A stretch of DNA of 64,000 nucleotides from Bacteroides oleiciplenus YIT 12058 (GTDB lineage: Bacteria > Bacteroidota > Bacteroidia > Bacteroidales > Bacteroidaceae): contig NZ_JH992940.1 in NCBI RefSeq assembly GCF_000315485.1, positions 1,872,816 to 1,936,815 of the forward strand, in the 5' to 3' direction. Both the position numbers and the translations under genes were made by a program. Under the pieces are notes generated by a model. It was not told where the DNA came from and made no database searches. It was given only the letters and a program-made list of their open reading frames with translations. Positions 25,360 through 35,332 of the stretch are shown in pieces. The first letter of the stretch is position 1; the number at the start of each line of letters is the position of its first letter.

Positions 25360-25880
25360 ATAGTCTCCTTATTTAATACTGTTTTGTCCCATCCCCTACT
25401 TAATCCTCATACCACAATAAGAAAAATAGAACAACAGCCGTTTGAAAACGTTCCTTTCCTCTATTGTTTTTGTGCTTTTATCAGCAACAAATCTTCGTCC
25501 TGCAATTGCGTGCCCGACAGTTTCCAACTGGAGGCTATGGAGCCTCCAATTGCGGTCTGCACAGCCCCCAATTGAAAAACATAGTTTTACCAGTGGCATA
25601 ATGACATTTTCCCAAATGCAAAAGAAGAAAAGGAAAGGAGCAAATAATGATTATGATTGCAGCAAAAGGTTTATTTGCCTACATCTTCCATACACCTTCC
25701 ATACACTCGATATCCAATTACTAATCAGCAGAAAAAGCTCACTGGTGTATGATGTAGGCAATATTGATGAAAAACGTTTTCCATAGATTTGCTGCTTTTT
25801 TTGTACAGGAATGAACTATAATTGTTTTTGTATGTATATTTGCAATCAATAATCTGTATAACCTATAATATATAAATACT
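25360..25880. other. 520-base spacer with one strong hairpin and a promoter-like box
   Basis: No credible gene. CAACTGGAGGCT (25525-25536) pairs with AGCCTCCAATTG (25541-25552) around an ATGG loop, one mismatch. TATATTTG (25835-25842) is a likely -7 box for the gene at 25881, with a poor -33 box. Confidence 0.5.
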
Positions 25881-27155
25881 ATGCAAAAAGAATGGAGTCG
25901 ACTAAACAACAGAAACGAACACCACACTCATGTTTTAGGACTAACCCATTCCCCTATTCCTATTGTACGCATCGGACTCATAGGGTTAGGCAACCGCGGA
26001 CTACTAACGTTGGGACGCTACATGCTCATAGAACATGTAGAAATCAAAGCATTGTGTGAAATACGTCCCGGCAATCTGGCTAAAGGACAAGCCACATTGA
26101 CAAAAGGCGGACACCCTGCGGCTATCGGTTATACCGGAGAAGACGGCTGGCAAAAGATGTGCTGCACCCCCGACATCGACCTCATCATTATATGTACAGA
26201 CTGGCTGACACATACTCCCATGGCCGTTTATGCCATGGAACAAGGCAAGCACGTCGCCATAGAAGTACCTGCTGCCATGACCGTAGCCGAATGCTGGCAA
26301 TTGGTCGATACCGCCGAACGTACCCGCCGCCACTGCATCATGCTGGAAAACTGTTGCTATGATGCCTTTGCACTAGCCACATTGAATATGGCAAGAAAAG
26401 GTCTCTTCGGTGAAATCATGCATGTGGAGGGTGCCTATATCCATGACCTGCGTGCCATGTATTTCAGCAATGAAAACCAAGGCGGCTTCCACAATCACTG
26501 GAACAAGGTTTATTGCATGGAACATACCGGAAACCCTTATCCCACTCACGGTTTAGGCCCTGTATGCCAGATATTGAATATTCATCGGGGAGACCGTATG
26601 AACTACCTCGTATCCATGTCCACCCAACAGGCAGGAATGACGGAGTATGCCCGCCGTACTTTCGGAAAAGACTCCCGTGAAGCGCAACAAACTTATTCGC
26701 TGGGAGACGTGAACACCACCCTTATTCATACAGTCAAAGGGAAAACCATCCAGTTGCAATACTGCACCGTGCACCCACGCCCTTACAGCCGCTCGCACAC
26801 CATCTGCGGTACGCAAGGATTTGCCCAGAAGTATCCGGTAGCTACCATCAATCTGGAAAACCCTCTCACCGGAGAAGCAATAAACGAAACCACCGAAGCT
26901 CTTTTGCAACGCTACCAACACCCTTTTACTACCACTATCGGTAAAGAAGGACTCCGCAAAGGTGTACCGAATGAAATGAATTATATCATGGATTACCGCC
27001 TCATCTACTGCCTGCATCACGGCCTTCCGCTGGATATGGATGTTTACGATGCTGCCGAATGGTCGTGCATCACCGAGCTCAGCGAACAATCCGTACTGAA
27101 CGGCAGTCGTCCGGTAGAGATACCCGACTTTACGCGTGGGGCATGGGAGGGATAA
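25881..27155 (+). CDS. Gfo/Idh/MocA oxidoreductase of the GH109 type
   Basis: The 424-aa protein has an NAD-binding Rossmann motif ([13 protein letters not shown], about residues 30-42) and the GH109 pattern HNHWNK and [15 protein letters not shown]109 enzymes (alpha-N-acetylgalactosaminidases) use tightly bound NAD to cleave GalNAc, for example from mucin glycans. No signal peptide is seen at the chosen start, while many family members are exported, so location and substrate are uncertain. Confidence 0.82.
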   Translation: MQKEWSRLNNRNEHHTHVLGLTHSPIPIVRIGLIGLGNRGLLTLGRYMLIEHVEIKALCEIRPGNLAKGQATLTKGGHPAAIGYTGEDGWQKMCCTPDIDLIIICTDWLTHTPMAVYAMEQGKHVAIEVPAAMTVAECWQLVDTAERTRRHCIMLENCCYDAFALATLNMARKGLFGEIMHVEGAYIHDLRAMYFSNENQGGFHNHWNKVYCMEHTGNPYPTHGLGPVCQILNIHRGDRMNYLVSMSTQQAGMTEYARRTFGKDSREAQQTYSLGDVNTTLIHTVKGKTIQLQYCTVHPRPYSRSHTICGTQGFAQKYPVATINLENPLTGEAINETTEALLQRYQHPFTTTIGKEGLRKGVPNEMNYIMDYRLIYCLHHGLPLDMDVYDAAEWSCITELSEQSVLNGSRPVEIPDFTRGAWEG

Positions 27156-27188
27156 TTGTTTATTTCTGTAAAAATACGTTCTTTTTCC

Positions 27189-27219
27189 TTGCATAATTAA
27201 AAAAGTTGCATTACTTTTG
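27189..27219 (+). promoter_or_regulatory. promoter of the rtcB operon
   Basis: TTG (27189-27191), 20 bases, TACTTTTG (27212-27219). The predicted leader to the ATG at 27506 is about 280 bases, unusually long. Confidence 0.65.
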
Positions 27220-27387
27220 TCACCGATAAATACAATACTTACCCCTTTAAAACTGAAAGAAAGGGATTAATTTATGTTGAAACTATAATATCTCAGCCAG
27301 GACTAAGTTGACTCATCGGGATGATGGGGCTTTGCAATATTCTTGATTAGCCCTAAATCACATTTATAATTTTATTATTATTCACTT

Positions 27388-27480
27388 CAATGCAGTGGAC
27401 GGATACAGTTATATCCATTATCCCAAAGCATTGAATACACGCATATTGCATCTATCCGTTGTTTGACGGACAGCCAATGC
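27388..27480 (+). promoter_or_regulatory. structured leader of rtcB with alternative hairpins
   Basis: CAATGC (27388-27393) can pair with GCATTG (27428-27433) enclosing GGATA/TATCC. ACGGATA (27399-27405) can instead pair with TATCCGT (27453-27459), and that same TCCGT can pair with ACGGA (27466-27470), reinforced by GCAT/ATGC (27448-27451, 27477-27480). Mutually exclusive helices suggest attenuation or an RNA switch. The upstream leader 27220-27387 shows no further clear signal. Confidence 0.45.
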
Positions 27481-27505
27481 CGTATGCATACATAAAAAAA
27501 ACAAT

Positions 27506-28903
27506 ATGGGAATACGATTAAAAGATTTAAGTAAGCTGGGATATAGAGACAATGTAGCGCGCAGCCTGGCAGTTGCCATCGTCAGCAAGCATTGCAAGCA
27601 TGACAGTAAAGAGCAAATTATAACCACTCTGAGCGACCTATTCGAAAACCCCGATACTTATAAAGATAATGAGATATGGAGCAAGCTGGCCGAACACCTC
27701 TCCCCTACTCTCATAGAAAAGAAGTTCACGGCATATGATTTGCTCGATGAGCCTCTGCCTTACAAAACCTATGGCGGGAAGTTCATAGAGACACTTGCCA
27801 AACAACAAATGAACCTGGCAATGAGGCTGCCTGTCACCATAGCCGGAGCATTGATGCCCGATGCACATGCCGGATACGGATTACCTATCGGTGGCGTACT
27901 GGCTACGGACAACGCAGTTATCCCTTATGCTGTGGGAATGGATATCGGCTGCCGAATGAGCCTGACAGTATTTGATGCCAAAGCCGACTATTTGAAAAGA
28001 TACTCGCACCAGATAAAGGAGGCGTTGAAAGCTTATACTCATTTCGGCATGGATGGCGGTCTGCCTTTTATGCAGGAACATGAAGTGACGGAACGGGAAG
28101 AATTTCAGATGACGCCGCTTTTAAGGGATTTGCGTGGCAAAGCCATCCGGCAATTGGGAAGTTCCGGCGGCGGAAACCATTTCGTGGAATTCGGAGAGCT
28201 TCTTTTGCAGGAAAGTAATGCGTTGGGAGTGCCCGAAGGTAATTATGCGGCATTGTTGTCGCACTCCGGCTCACGCGGATTGGGAGCAGCTATAGCGATG
28301 CACTATAGTCAGATAGCACGTGAAGTTTGCAAGCTTCCACGCGAAGCACAGCATTTCGCCTGGCTGGATCTAGACTCAGAAGAAGGGCAGGAATATTGGA
28401 TGAGCATGAACCTGGCAGGAGACTATGCCCGTGCCTGCCACGAACAAATACATCTGAATCTGGCAAAGGCATTAGGTCTGAAGCCGATAGCAAATGTGAA
28501 CAACCATCACAACTTTGCCTGGAAAGAGGAAATTGCTCCCGGACGCACTGCTATCGTGCATCGTAAAGGGGCAACTCCCGCACAGGCAGGACAACCGGGA
28601 CTTATCCCCGGCAGCATGGCAACTCCCGGTTATCTGGTAGTGGGCAAAGGGGTGGAAGAAGCTTTGCATTCCGCCTCGCACGGTGCCGGAAGAGCCATGT
28701 CCCGCCAAAAGGCAAAAGATAGTTTTACACAATCGGCTATGAAGAAATTCCTTTCACAAGCTGGAGTAACCCTGATTGGCGGCAGCATTGAAGAAATGCC
28801 ATTGGCTTATAAGAACATCGAACGGGTGATGCAAACCCAAGAAACATTAGTAAAGGTGCAAGGCAGATTTACGCCCAGCATCGTAAGAATGAACAAAGAA
28901 TAA
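27506..28903 (+). CDS. rtcB: RNA-splicing ligase RtcB
   Basis: The 465-aa enzyme joins RNA 3'-phosphate or 2',3'-cyclic phosphate ends to 5'-OH ends using GTP and Mn2+. Conserved pieces: DAHAGYGLPIGGV, AVGMDIGCRMSL (metal cysteine), SSGGGNHFVEFG, SHSGSRGLG, NNHHNFAW, HRKGATPA, PGSMATPGYLVVG and SHGAGR (guanylylated histidine region). It heads an RNA-repair operon. Confidence 0.95.
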   Translation: MGIRLKDLSKLGYRDNVARSLAVAIVSKHCKHDSKEQIITTLSDLFENPDTYKDNEIWSKLAEHLSPTLIEKKFTAYDLLDEPLPYKTYGGKFIETLAKQQMNLAMRLPVTIAGALMPDAHAGYGLPIGGVLATDNAVIPYAVGMDIGCRMSLTVFDAKADYLKRYSHQIKEALKAYTHFGMDGGLPFMQEHEVTEREEFQMTPLLRDLRGKAIRQLGSSGGGNHFVEFGELLLQESNALGVPEGNYAALLSHSGSRGLGAAIAMHYSQIAREVCKLPREAQHFAWLDLDSEEGQEYWMSMNLAGDYARACHEQIHLNLAKALGLKPIANVNNHHNFAWKEEIAPGRTAIVHRKGATPAQAGQPGLIPGSMATPGYLVVGKGVEEALHSASHGAGRAMSRQKAKDSFTQSAMKKFLSQAGVTLIGGSIEEMPLAYKNIERVMQTQETLVKVQGRFTPSIVRMNKE

Positions 28904-28917
28904 GAAAGGAGCAACTT

Positions 28918-29643
28918 ATGTTATCAGAAAAATATGGCCGCACTTATCACTATCCGTTTTCTCCCGGAACGACCAGTGACGACCGCATCAATCATACGTA
29001 TTGGGAAGATATCCAACAAATAGGAACCCTGACACACACCGAAAAGCTGGACGGAGAAAATAATTGTCTGAGCTGCCATGGTGTATTTGCACGCTCGCAT
29101 GCAGCACCCACCACCTCACCGTGGACCCGGGAACTGCGCGAGCGCTGGGAACTAATGAAAAATGATTTGGGAGATATCGAGATATTCGGCGAGAACCTGT
29201 ATGCCGTACATTCAATAGAGTATCGCAAACTGGAAACACATTTCTATGTATTTGCCGTGCGCTATCTGGATAAGTGGCTGTCATGGGAAGAAGTAAAATT
29301 CTATGCCGCGTTGTTTGATTTGCCAACGGTGCCTGAGTTAAAAATAGATTCTGTGAAAGATTTTACACAGGCATCACTTCAACAACAGGTCATCAGTCTG
29401 GCACAAGAACCGAGCGTATTCGGTTCACGCGACCCGCAAACCGGAATGGATTGTACCCGTGAAGGTGTTGTCACCCGTAATATTAGTGAATATCCCGTTA
29501 GTGAATTTGCCCGCAACGTATTCAAGTATGTACGCAAAGGGCACGTAAAAACCGATGAGCACTGGACGCGCAACTGGAAACGCGCCCGTCTCATTTGGGA
29601 ATCAGGAAAGGAGAAACAAAATGAGTTGGAAACTGACAGATAA
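28918..29643 (+). CDS. RNA ligase (nucleotidyltransferase family)
   Basis: The 241-aa protein has the covalent nucleotidyltransferase motif I TEKLDGEN (Lys43 nucleophile), an EIFGENLY motif III-like segment, EGVVTR (motif IV) and VFKYVRKGH (motif V). It should seal 3'-OH/5'-phosphate RNA nicks with ATP, complementary to RtcB. It begins 14 bases after rtcB and overlaps the next gene by 23 bases. Confidence 0.85.
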   Translation: MLSEKYGRTYHYPFSPGTTSDDRINHTYWEDIQQIGTLTHTEKLDGENNCLSCHGVFARSHAAPTTSPWTRELRERWELMKNDLGDIEIFGENLYAVHSIEYRKLETHFYVFAVRYLDKWLSWEEVKFYAALFDLPTVPELKIDSVKDFTQASLQQQVISLAQEPSVFGSRDPQTGMDCTREGVVTRNISEYPVSEFARNVFKYVRKGHVKTDEHWTRNWKRARLIWESGKEKQNELETDR

Positions 29644-30730
29644 TAAAGATTGGCTCTCACTGGAACAGCAGTTCCGGTGGGTGCAAGATATGAACAATGT
29701 AGCGCAACATCGCTTACACCATGAAGAAGGTGATGTAGCCATACATACCCGCATGGTATTGGAAGCTTTACAGCAGCAACCGGATTATCAAGCTTTATCC
29801 ATGACCGAACAGGAAGTCTTATGGACTGCCGCACTGATGCACGATGTGGAGAAACGCTCCACATCCGTGGATGAAGGGGAAGGGCAAATCACCTCCAAAG
29901 GCCATGCCAGACGTGGTGAATATACAGTACGCACCATACTTTACAAGGATGTCCCCGCCCCATTCCATATTCGAGAAACGATAGCCGCCCTGGTGCGCTA
30001 TCACGGTTTGCCGATTTGGGTTATGGAACGGGAGAATCCTGCGAAGAAGGTATGCGAAGCATCCCTCAGAGTGAATACACGTATGCTGAAAATGCTTTCT
30101 GTGTCGGATATTCAGGGACGCATCTGCAGAGATAAGGCAAGTCTGATGGAATCAGCCGAACTCTTTGAAATGCTTTGCCGTGAACAGGATTGCTGGGGAA
30201 AAACACGTGATTTTGCAACCAATCATGCCCGCTTCCATTACTTCCGGACGGAAAACAGTTATATAAACTACGTCCCGCATGACGACTTCAAATGTGAAGT
30301 AACTTTGCTCTCCGGTCTTCCGGGGATGGGGAAAGATTATTATCTCAGCACCTTGTCACAGGATATTCCGGTCATCAGCCTCGATGCTATCCGTCGGAAA
30401 TGCAAAGTCAGCCCGACGGATAAATCCGCCAATGGCAGGGTTGTTCAGGAAGCTAAAGAAGAGGCACGCAATTACTTGCGTAAAGGGCAGAGCTTCGTAT
30501 GGAATGCGACCAACATCTCACAACAAATGCGCTCCCAACTGATTGATTTATTCATCACCTATGGAGCCAAAGTGAAGATTGTTTATATCGAAAAGCCCTA
30601 TGAAGTGTGGCGCAAGCAAAACCGTGAACGGGAATTCATGGTTCCCGAGCCTGTACTGGATGCAATGCTCGGCAGACTGGAAATTCCACAGTTGACGGAG
30701 GCGCATGAGGTGGTATATCTTACTTTATAA
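29621..30730 (+). CDS. HD-domain phosphohydrolase / P-loop polynucleotide kinase fusion
   Basis: The 369-aa protein joins an HD domain (His42, MHDVEK with His74-Asp75) to a C-terminal P-loop kinase (LSGLPGMGKDYYLS, about 230-243). The kinase resembles T4 polynucleotide kinase-type enzymes. It probably prepares RNA ends: 5'-OH phosphorylation by the kinase and possibly cyclic-phosphate removal by HD. The ATG at 29621 is preferred to the GTG-type start at 29555 because family-like sequence begins there. Last gene of the repair operon. Confidence 0.8.
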   Translation: MSWKLTDNKDWLSLEQQFRWVQDMNNVAQHRLHHEEGDVAIHTRMVLEALQQQPDYQALSMTEQEVLWTAALMHDVEKRSTSVDEGEGQITSKGHARRGEYTVRTILYKDVPAPFHIRETIAALVRYHGLPIWVMERENPAKKVCEASLRVNTRMLKMLSVSDIQGRICRDKASLMESAELFEMLCREQDCWGKTRDFATNHARFHYFRTENSYINYVPHDDFKCEVTLLSGLPGMGKDYYLSTLSQDIPVISLDAIRRKCKVSPTDKSANGRVVQEAKEEARNYLRKGQSFVWNATNISQQMRSQLIDLFITYGAKVKIVYIEKPYEVWRKQNREREFMVPEPVLDAMLGRLEIPQLTEAHEVVYLTL

Positions 30731-30760
30731 AGCTGTACTCACAACCCTTGTTTCAACCAT

Positions 30761-31678
30761 TTACCTCAATCGAAGCACAATACTTGCCGAAAGATAGGGG
30801 GAAATCTGGAAACAAGGGTCATTTTCCCTTCCCATCGCTTTAAAGAATGCCGACAGGCTTCTACCATCGTAGTATGCAGTACGTATAGCATTAAAACCTA
30901 TCGTGATGGGAACAGAAATGCGCTTAGCAATTTTGAGTTCAGGGCGGAAGCCAACAACAATGTATTGATGCGTAAAGATTTTATCATCTCCATCCAGCTC
31001 AGTCAAAGCCATTTGCCCACCCATTTCTGTGATGAGACTGATATTGAACACCTCGTTCACATTATACCCCACTGACAGATTAACCCCATCCATCGCTGAG
31101 AAGTTACAGGTCAGCTTACGCCCATAATTCCAATTAACATATAAAGCAGGAAACGCCATAGGATATCCAAATGCATTGTTCAATGCCACACCGGCACCCA
31201 ATTCCAGATTGGGAAGCATACGTCTGATAAAGACGACTCCCGCACTACCCAATACATTTCTGAATCTCAGGTGCGAAAACCGGGTATCATCCGTGTACAC
31301 TCCTACTCCCACAGTTGCCATCATCGACCACCTTTGACTTAAAGGGCGGATGTGAAACAATGCCATTTGCAAGTTCATGATTTCAGATAATACCAGAGGT
31401 TCCGTAAAGTTCTTATTGTCAAGAGATACATAAGCGCCCGAAAGTCCGATGCCCCATACCGTCGGTTGGTTATTCTCATTCACCCTCATGGATAAGGGGA
31501 GATTAGCGGTTCCCTGATAAGTCAAAGCGGAACCTTTGCTGCTGCCCACTTTCTGATTATGTTCATCCCGATAGCTCGATGTCCCGAAATACTCTGTTGT
31601 AAAAGAAATCTGCGCTATGCTTTCCACAGAAACCAGTAGCAACAAGATTGTTGTAATAGATATCAATTTCATTTTCAT
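30761..31678 (-). CDS. outer-membrane beta-barrel-like secreted protein
   Basis: The 305-aa product has a signal peptide (MKMKLISITTILLLLVSVES, cleavage near IAQ) and alternating amphipathic strands (LGAGVALNNAFGYP, LSVGYNVNEVF) as in small outer-membrane barrels. The start at 31678 places the signal peptide at the N-terminus. It is divergent from the histidine kinase gene; function unknown. Confidence 0.7.
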   Translation of the reverse strand: MKMKLISITTILLLLVSVESIAQISFTTEYFGTSSYRDEHNQKVGSSKGSALTYQGTANLPLSMRVNENNQPTVWGIGLSGAYVSLDNKNFTEPLVLSEIMNLQMALFHIRPLSQRWSMMATVGVGVYTDDTRFSHLRFRNVLGSAGVVFIRRMLPNLELGAGVALNNAFGYPMAFPALYVNWNYGRKLTCNFSAMDGVNLSVGYNVNEVFNISLITEMGGQMALTELDGDDKIFTHQYIVVGFRPELKIAKRISVPITIGFNAIRTAYYDGRSLSAFFKAMGRENDPCFQISPYLSASIVLRLR

Positions 31679-31799
31679 TCTTCTTTTTAATGATTTTACG
31701 CCACAAAGATTGGCAATACCAAGGCGAACAAAGAAATCTTTTTGACGAACCACCGGTTTGCCTGTGACGAAATGAATAGGCGACAAACTTTTTATCCTT

Positions 31800-31807
31800 T
31801 ATCTTTG
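31800..31807 (+). promoter_or_regulatory. promoter box almost touching the kinase start codon
   Basis: TATCTTTG at 31800-31807 matches the -7 consensus. The ATG at 31812 is only 5 bases downstream, so transcription would begin at or within the start codon. Either the mRNA is leaderless or translation begins at the in-frame ATG at 31824 (Met5). Confidence 0.5.
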
Positions 31808-31811
31808 CAAC

Positions 31812-32834
31812 ATGAAAAAGGATATGACATTAAAGCCACGGCAACTTCCCACTGTTTTCTGGTCACTCATTGCCGGCACATTCTGGATACAGTTTCTCAA
31901 TATGTCCGCCAATGTATATGAAGCGACACTTCTCGCCGCCTGCATTTGTGGCAGCTACATACTGATGAACCACTATCTATGCAATCATTTGCTGAAAAAA
32001 GCAATACGCACCAAACAGATGAAACGTTTCTGGCTACTATTCATAGCGCTTTGTATTCCTACAAGTTTGGCAGTGGCTTCTTACTTCGTCCTGTTCCAGT
32101 ATCTTGAACATATAAGCGTATTCCCTCCATCCGATATTTTCATAGAAGGAAAAGAAAGTCTTCTGGAAAATGCCACCCTCTTACTTCCCGGCACATTGGT
32201 AATCAACCTCGCCTTTTGCGGCTTGCGCTTCTACTCGGAAAACCTTCAACTGGAGAAAGAGAAATCACAATTCATATTTCAGACATTACGGCAGCAAATC
32301 ACACCACACTTCATGTTCAACGTACTGAACCACATAAACATACTAATGCAGGATAATGTGCCATTGGCTTCTTCACTGTTAGAAAAATATTCGGATATCC
32401 TGCGCTATCAGCTATACAACAGTCAAAAAGAATACATCAGCCTGGAACAGGAAATACAGTTCCTGCAAAACTATATCGCAATAGAAAACATACGCTGGGA
32501 AGACAAACTGACCGTCGGCACCGAATGGCAGGTAGAAGACGGTACTATCGAATTCCCCCCCCTATTATTGCTGACATTCATAGAGAATGCCTTTAAGCAC
32601 GTATCGCACACGCCAACAGAGAAAGGACAAATATACATACGACTTGAACAATGTAACCGTCATATCCATCTTGAAGTCACCAATTCCAAATCTCCCTATT
32701 CCAGCCGGGCAGGCACAGGGCTGGGCTTGGCAAATACAACCAAACGACTGGATATCCTCTTTCACAAGAAATATCAATTGTCCGTCAACGAAACAGAAAC
32801 AAAATATCAAACTTTACTGAACATTGAGCTATGA
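31812..32834 (+). CDS. LytS/YehU-type sensor histidine kinase
   Basis: The 340-aa protein has about four transmembrane helices (residues 15-140), then the His_kinase domain with QITPHFMFN (His166 phosphoacceptor) and an ATPase domain with ENAFKH and GTGLGLANTTKRL. It pairs with the LytTR regulator, overlapping it by 4 bases. Confidence 0.92.
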   Translation: MKKDMTLKPRQLPTVFWSLIAGTFWIQFLNMSANVYEATLLAACICGSYILMNHYLCNHLLKKAIRTKQMKRFWLLFIALCIPTSLAVASYFVLFQYLEHISVFPPSDIFIEGKESLLENATLLLPGTLVINLAFCGLRFYSENLQLEKEKSQFIFQTLRQQITPHFMFNVLNHINILMQDNVPLASSLLEKYSDILRYQLYNSQKEYISLEQEIQFLQNYIAIENIRWEDKLTVGTEWQVEDGTIEFPPLLLLTFIENAFKHVSHTPTEKGQIYIRLEQCNRHIHLEVTNSKSPYSSRAGTGLGLANTTKRLDILFHKKYQLSVNETETKYQTLLNIEL

Positions 32835-33574
32835 AAGAACCCCTTGAACCGCAGCCTCTGAAATGCCTCATCGTAGACGATGAACAAATCGCCATCAAAG
32901 GTATTGCAAACCACATTGGCAAACTGGACTTCCTCACAGTGACCGCCACCTGTGCCTCCGCGTTGGAAGCAAGGGAGATATTAGAAAGCCAGTCCATTGA
33001 CCTCATGTTTCTGGACATCAACATGCCCTATCTTTCCGGTATTGATTTCTTGAAATCACAGGAAGAAGCGCCTCTGACCATACTAACCACTGCTTATTCC
33101 GAATATGCCTTGGAAGGCTACCAACTGAATGTTGTCGATTATCTGTTAAAGCCCATCTCTTTCCAACGCTTCTTTCAGGCAACCACTAAAGCTGCCCATG
33201 CTTTCAAGACCCAATTGTTATTGCAAAACAGCAACCTAACGGAAGCCACCAAAGAGATGTACATCAGGCAAGGAGACGCTTTCACTCAAATATTCTGGAA
33301 AGATATATTGTACGTGGAAGGAATGCAGAATTATCTGAAACTACACTTCAAAACCAAAACTCTCATCATTCACCAGACCATGACTTCACTGGAAGAGATG
33401 CTGCCACAAAGTTCTTTTTTCAGAATACACAAATCCTTTCTGGTAAACCTGTCGCATATCGACTCCATCGCCAAAGGAAGAGTGTTCATCAACGGGAAGG
33501 ACCTTCCCCTCTCAGCACAAAGGCGGGAAGAGTTACTACAAACAGTAGTTTACAAGAATCTTCTCAGCAAATAA
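32831..33574 (+). CDS. LytTR response regulator
   Basis: The 247-aa protein has a receiver domain (Asp16/Asp17 acidic pocket, Asp62 in FLDINMPYLSG, lysine in LLKPISF) and a LytTR DNA-binding domain (about 140-240, including FFRIHKSFLVNL). It is the partner of the preceding kinase. Confidence 0.94.
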   Translation: MKEPLEPQPLKCLIVDDEQIAIKGIANHIGKLDFLTVTATCASALEAREILESQSIDLMFLDINMPYLSGIDFLKSQEEAPLTILTTAYSEYALEGYQLNVVDYLLKPISFQRFFQATTKAAHAFKTQLLLQNSNLTEATKEMYIRQGDAFTQIFWKDILYVEGMQNYLKLHFKTKTLIIHQTMTSLEEMLPQSSFFRIHKSFLVNLSHIDSIAKGRVFINGKDLPLSAQRREELLQTVVYKNLLSK

Positions 33575-33634
33575 ATTTTAAGTCCATCCCTCACGAACAA
33601 TAACCTTTTGAACAAGTATTCAAAAAATTAGATT

Positions 33635-33717
33635 TATCTTTGCGCCGATTTTACGGCCAAAACACATTTATCATGAGAAAGCTTGTCAAATTAGTTATAA
33701 CCCATACTTGCGTATAA
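33635..33717 (+). promoter_or_regulatory. promoter and 14-codon leader frame before yitT
   Basis: TATCTTTG (33635-33642) is a -7 box; TTTG at 33607-33610 is rather far (24 bases) for the -33. A 14-codon frame MRKLVKLVITHTCV (33673-33717) ends 6 bases before the yitT start and may be a leader peptide or chance. Confidence 0.35.
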
Positions 33718-33723
33718 AGTCAG

Positions 33724-34614
33724 ATGAAAAAGATTGTAAATGTCCCGTCAAAGCAAAGCCTTCTCCGGGAAACGAGAGATTATGTGATGATTGCCCTGGG
33801 ATTGATTCTTTATGGTATCGGCTGGACGGTATTCCTATTGCCCAATGACATAACCACCGGAGGAGTACCGGGCATTGCCTCTATTGTTTATTTTGCTACA
33901 GGTTTTCCTGTGCAATATACTTATTTCAGCATCAACTTAGTTTTACTGCTGCTCTCTATCCGTATTTTGGGATGGAAGTTCAGTATCAAAACTGTATTTG
34001 CGGTGTTCACGCTGACATTCTTCCTGTCCGTGATACAGAAACTGGCAGACGGAGTGGTGTTGTTGCACGACCAGCCTTTCATGGCGTGTGTCATCGGCGC
34101 ATCCCTCTGCGGAGGCGGTATCGGCATCGCTTTCTCCTCTAACGGAAGTACGGGCGGAACGGATATCATCGCTGCCATCATCAACAAATACCGTGACATC
34201 ACGCTGGGGCGGGTGATGCTGGTCTGTGACCTGATTATCATCTCTTCCAGCTACTTTGCATTGAAGGATTGGGAAAAGGTGGTTTATGGTTATGTAACCC
34301 TCTACATTTGTAGTTTTGTGCTCGACCAGGTGGTGAACAGTGCACGGCAATCGGTCCAGTTTTTCATAATCAGTGAGAAATATGAAGAAATAGCCCGGCA
34401 CATCAATGTATATCCGCACCGGGGAGCTACCGTAATCAACGCTTCAGGATTCTATAGCGGCAAGGAACAGAAAATGTTGTTCGTACTCGCCAAGAAGCGG
34501 GAATCGACCATCATTTTCCGGTTGATAAAAGATATAGACCCGAATGCCTTTGTATCGCAGAGTGCGGTTATCGGGGTATACGGGGAAGGATTTGACAGAA
34601 TAAAGGTGAAGTAA
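33724..34614 (+). CDS. YitT family membrane protein
   Basis: The 296-aa protein has five to six transmembrane helices (YitT_membrane domain) with NGSTGGTDIIAAIINKY, then a C-terminal DUF2179 domain (EIARHINVYPHRGATVINASG). Function of the family is unclear; transport is suspected. Confidence 0.9.
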   Translation: MKKIVNVPSKQSLLRETRDYVMIALGLILYGIGWTVFLLPNDITTGGVPGIASIVYFATGFPVQYTYFSINLVLLLLSIRILGWKFSIKTVFAVFTLTFFLSVIQKLADGVVLLHDQPFMACVIGASLCGGGIGIAFSSNGSTGGTDIIAAIINKYRDITLGRVMLVCDLIIISSSYFALKDWEKVVYGYVTLYICSFVLDQVVNSARQSVQFFIISEKYEEIARHINVYPHRGATVINASGFYSGKEQKMLFVLAKKRESTIIFRLIKDIDPNAFVSQSAVIGVYGEGFDRIKVK

Positions 34615-34635
34615 TTCTTATCTTCAATAAACAAA

Positions 34636-35280
34636 CTATTCAGCAGAAACGAATTTATCTTCTTTCCACACATAAACAACAGGACGGCGGAGATACGGTT
34701 TCAGTTTCTCTGCCGTTTCTTTATCCATATAATCCGGTGTAGTAAAAGTGAAAGTCAATGTATTATCCTTTGCAGAAAGATTGGCTTTCATCAGCAGCAT
34801 ATCCGCCTTTTCGCCTGCATCTCTCACCTCATAGTCCAATAAAGTATCGGGCAATGACAGGAAGTCTTTCATTACCGGAAGCGCCAGATAAGAAGAAGCC
34901 GGCAGTTCTTCCCAGTTTGTTGTATAGAAATGCACATCACTGTCGCATGCTGGGGCGCAAGCTGTAGCTACAACACAAATCAGCTTCGTGGTGTCATTCA
35001 TTGCCAGCAACTTCATCTGCCAGGAACTCTGGGGTGTCATCTGTACGTTAATATAATCGGGAGAAAGTTCCGTCATTTCCGATTTACCCCCGAAACGGTT
35101 GGTTACTTCCGCTTTCATTTTACTTTCCAGGAAGTCGATGCAATCGGCACGATTCACGGAAGTGAGTAACGAACTGAGGCTATCGGGCATATTTTTGAAA
35201 TAAGTTTTAGCTTCCTGAGCTTGCAAAGAGCACATCCAGGCACAAGCCAAACATAGGAACATTGTCAATTTCTTCATCAT
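34636..35280 (-). CDS. DUF3256 family secreted protein
   Basis: The 214-aa protein has a signal peptide (KKLTMFLCLACAWMCSLQAQ) and the DUF3256 pattern (FKNMPDSLSSLLTSVNRADC). It probably is periplasmic. It is convergent with yitT, only 21 bases apart. Confidence 0.8.
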   Translation of the reverse strand: MMKKLTMFLCLACAWMCSLQAQEAKTYFKNMPDSLSSLLTSVNRADCIDFLESKMKAEVTNRFGGKSEMTELSPDYINVQMTPQSSWQMKLLAMNDTTKLICVVATACAPACDSDVHFYTTNWEELPASSYLALPVMKDFLSLPDTLLDYEVRDAGEKADMLLMKANLSAKDNTLTFTFTTPDYMDKETAEKLKPYLRRPVVYVWKEDKFVSAE

Positions 35281-35332
35281 ATTATTTTTCTGTTATTTCA
35301 CATTCTATATTCTGTCATTTCAACTTCACGCA

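Noticed and set aside
25384..25786. Overlapping short frames on both strands after attR
   Set aside because: They share the same bases on opposite strands, contain a strong hairpin and show no protein-like composition.
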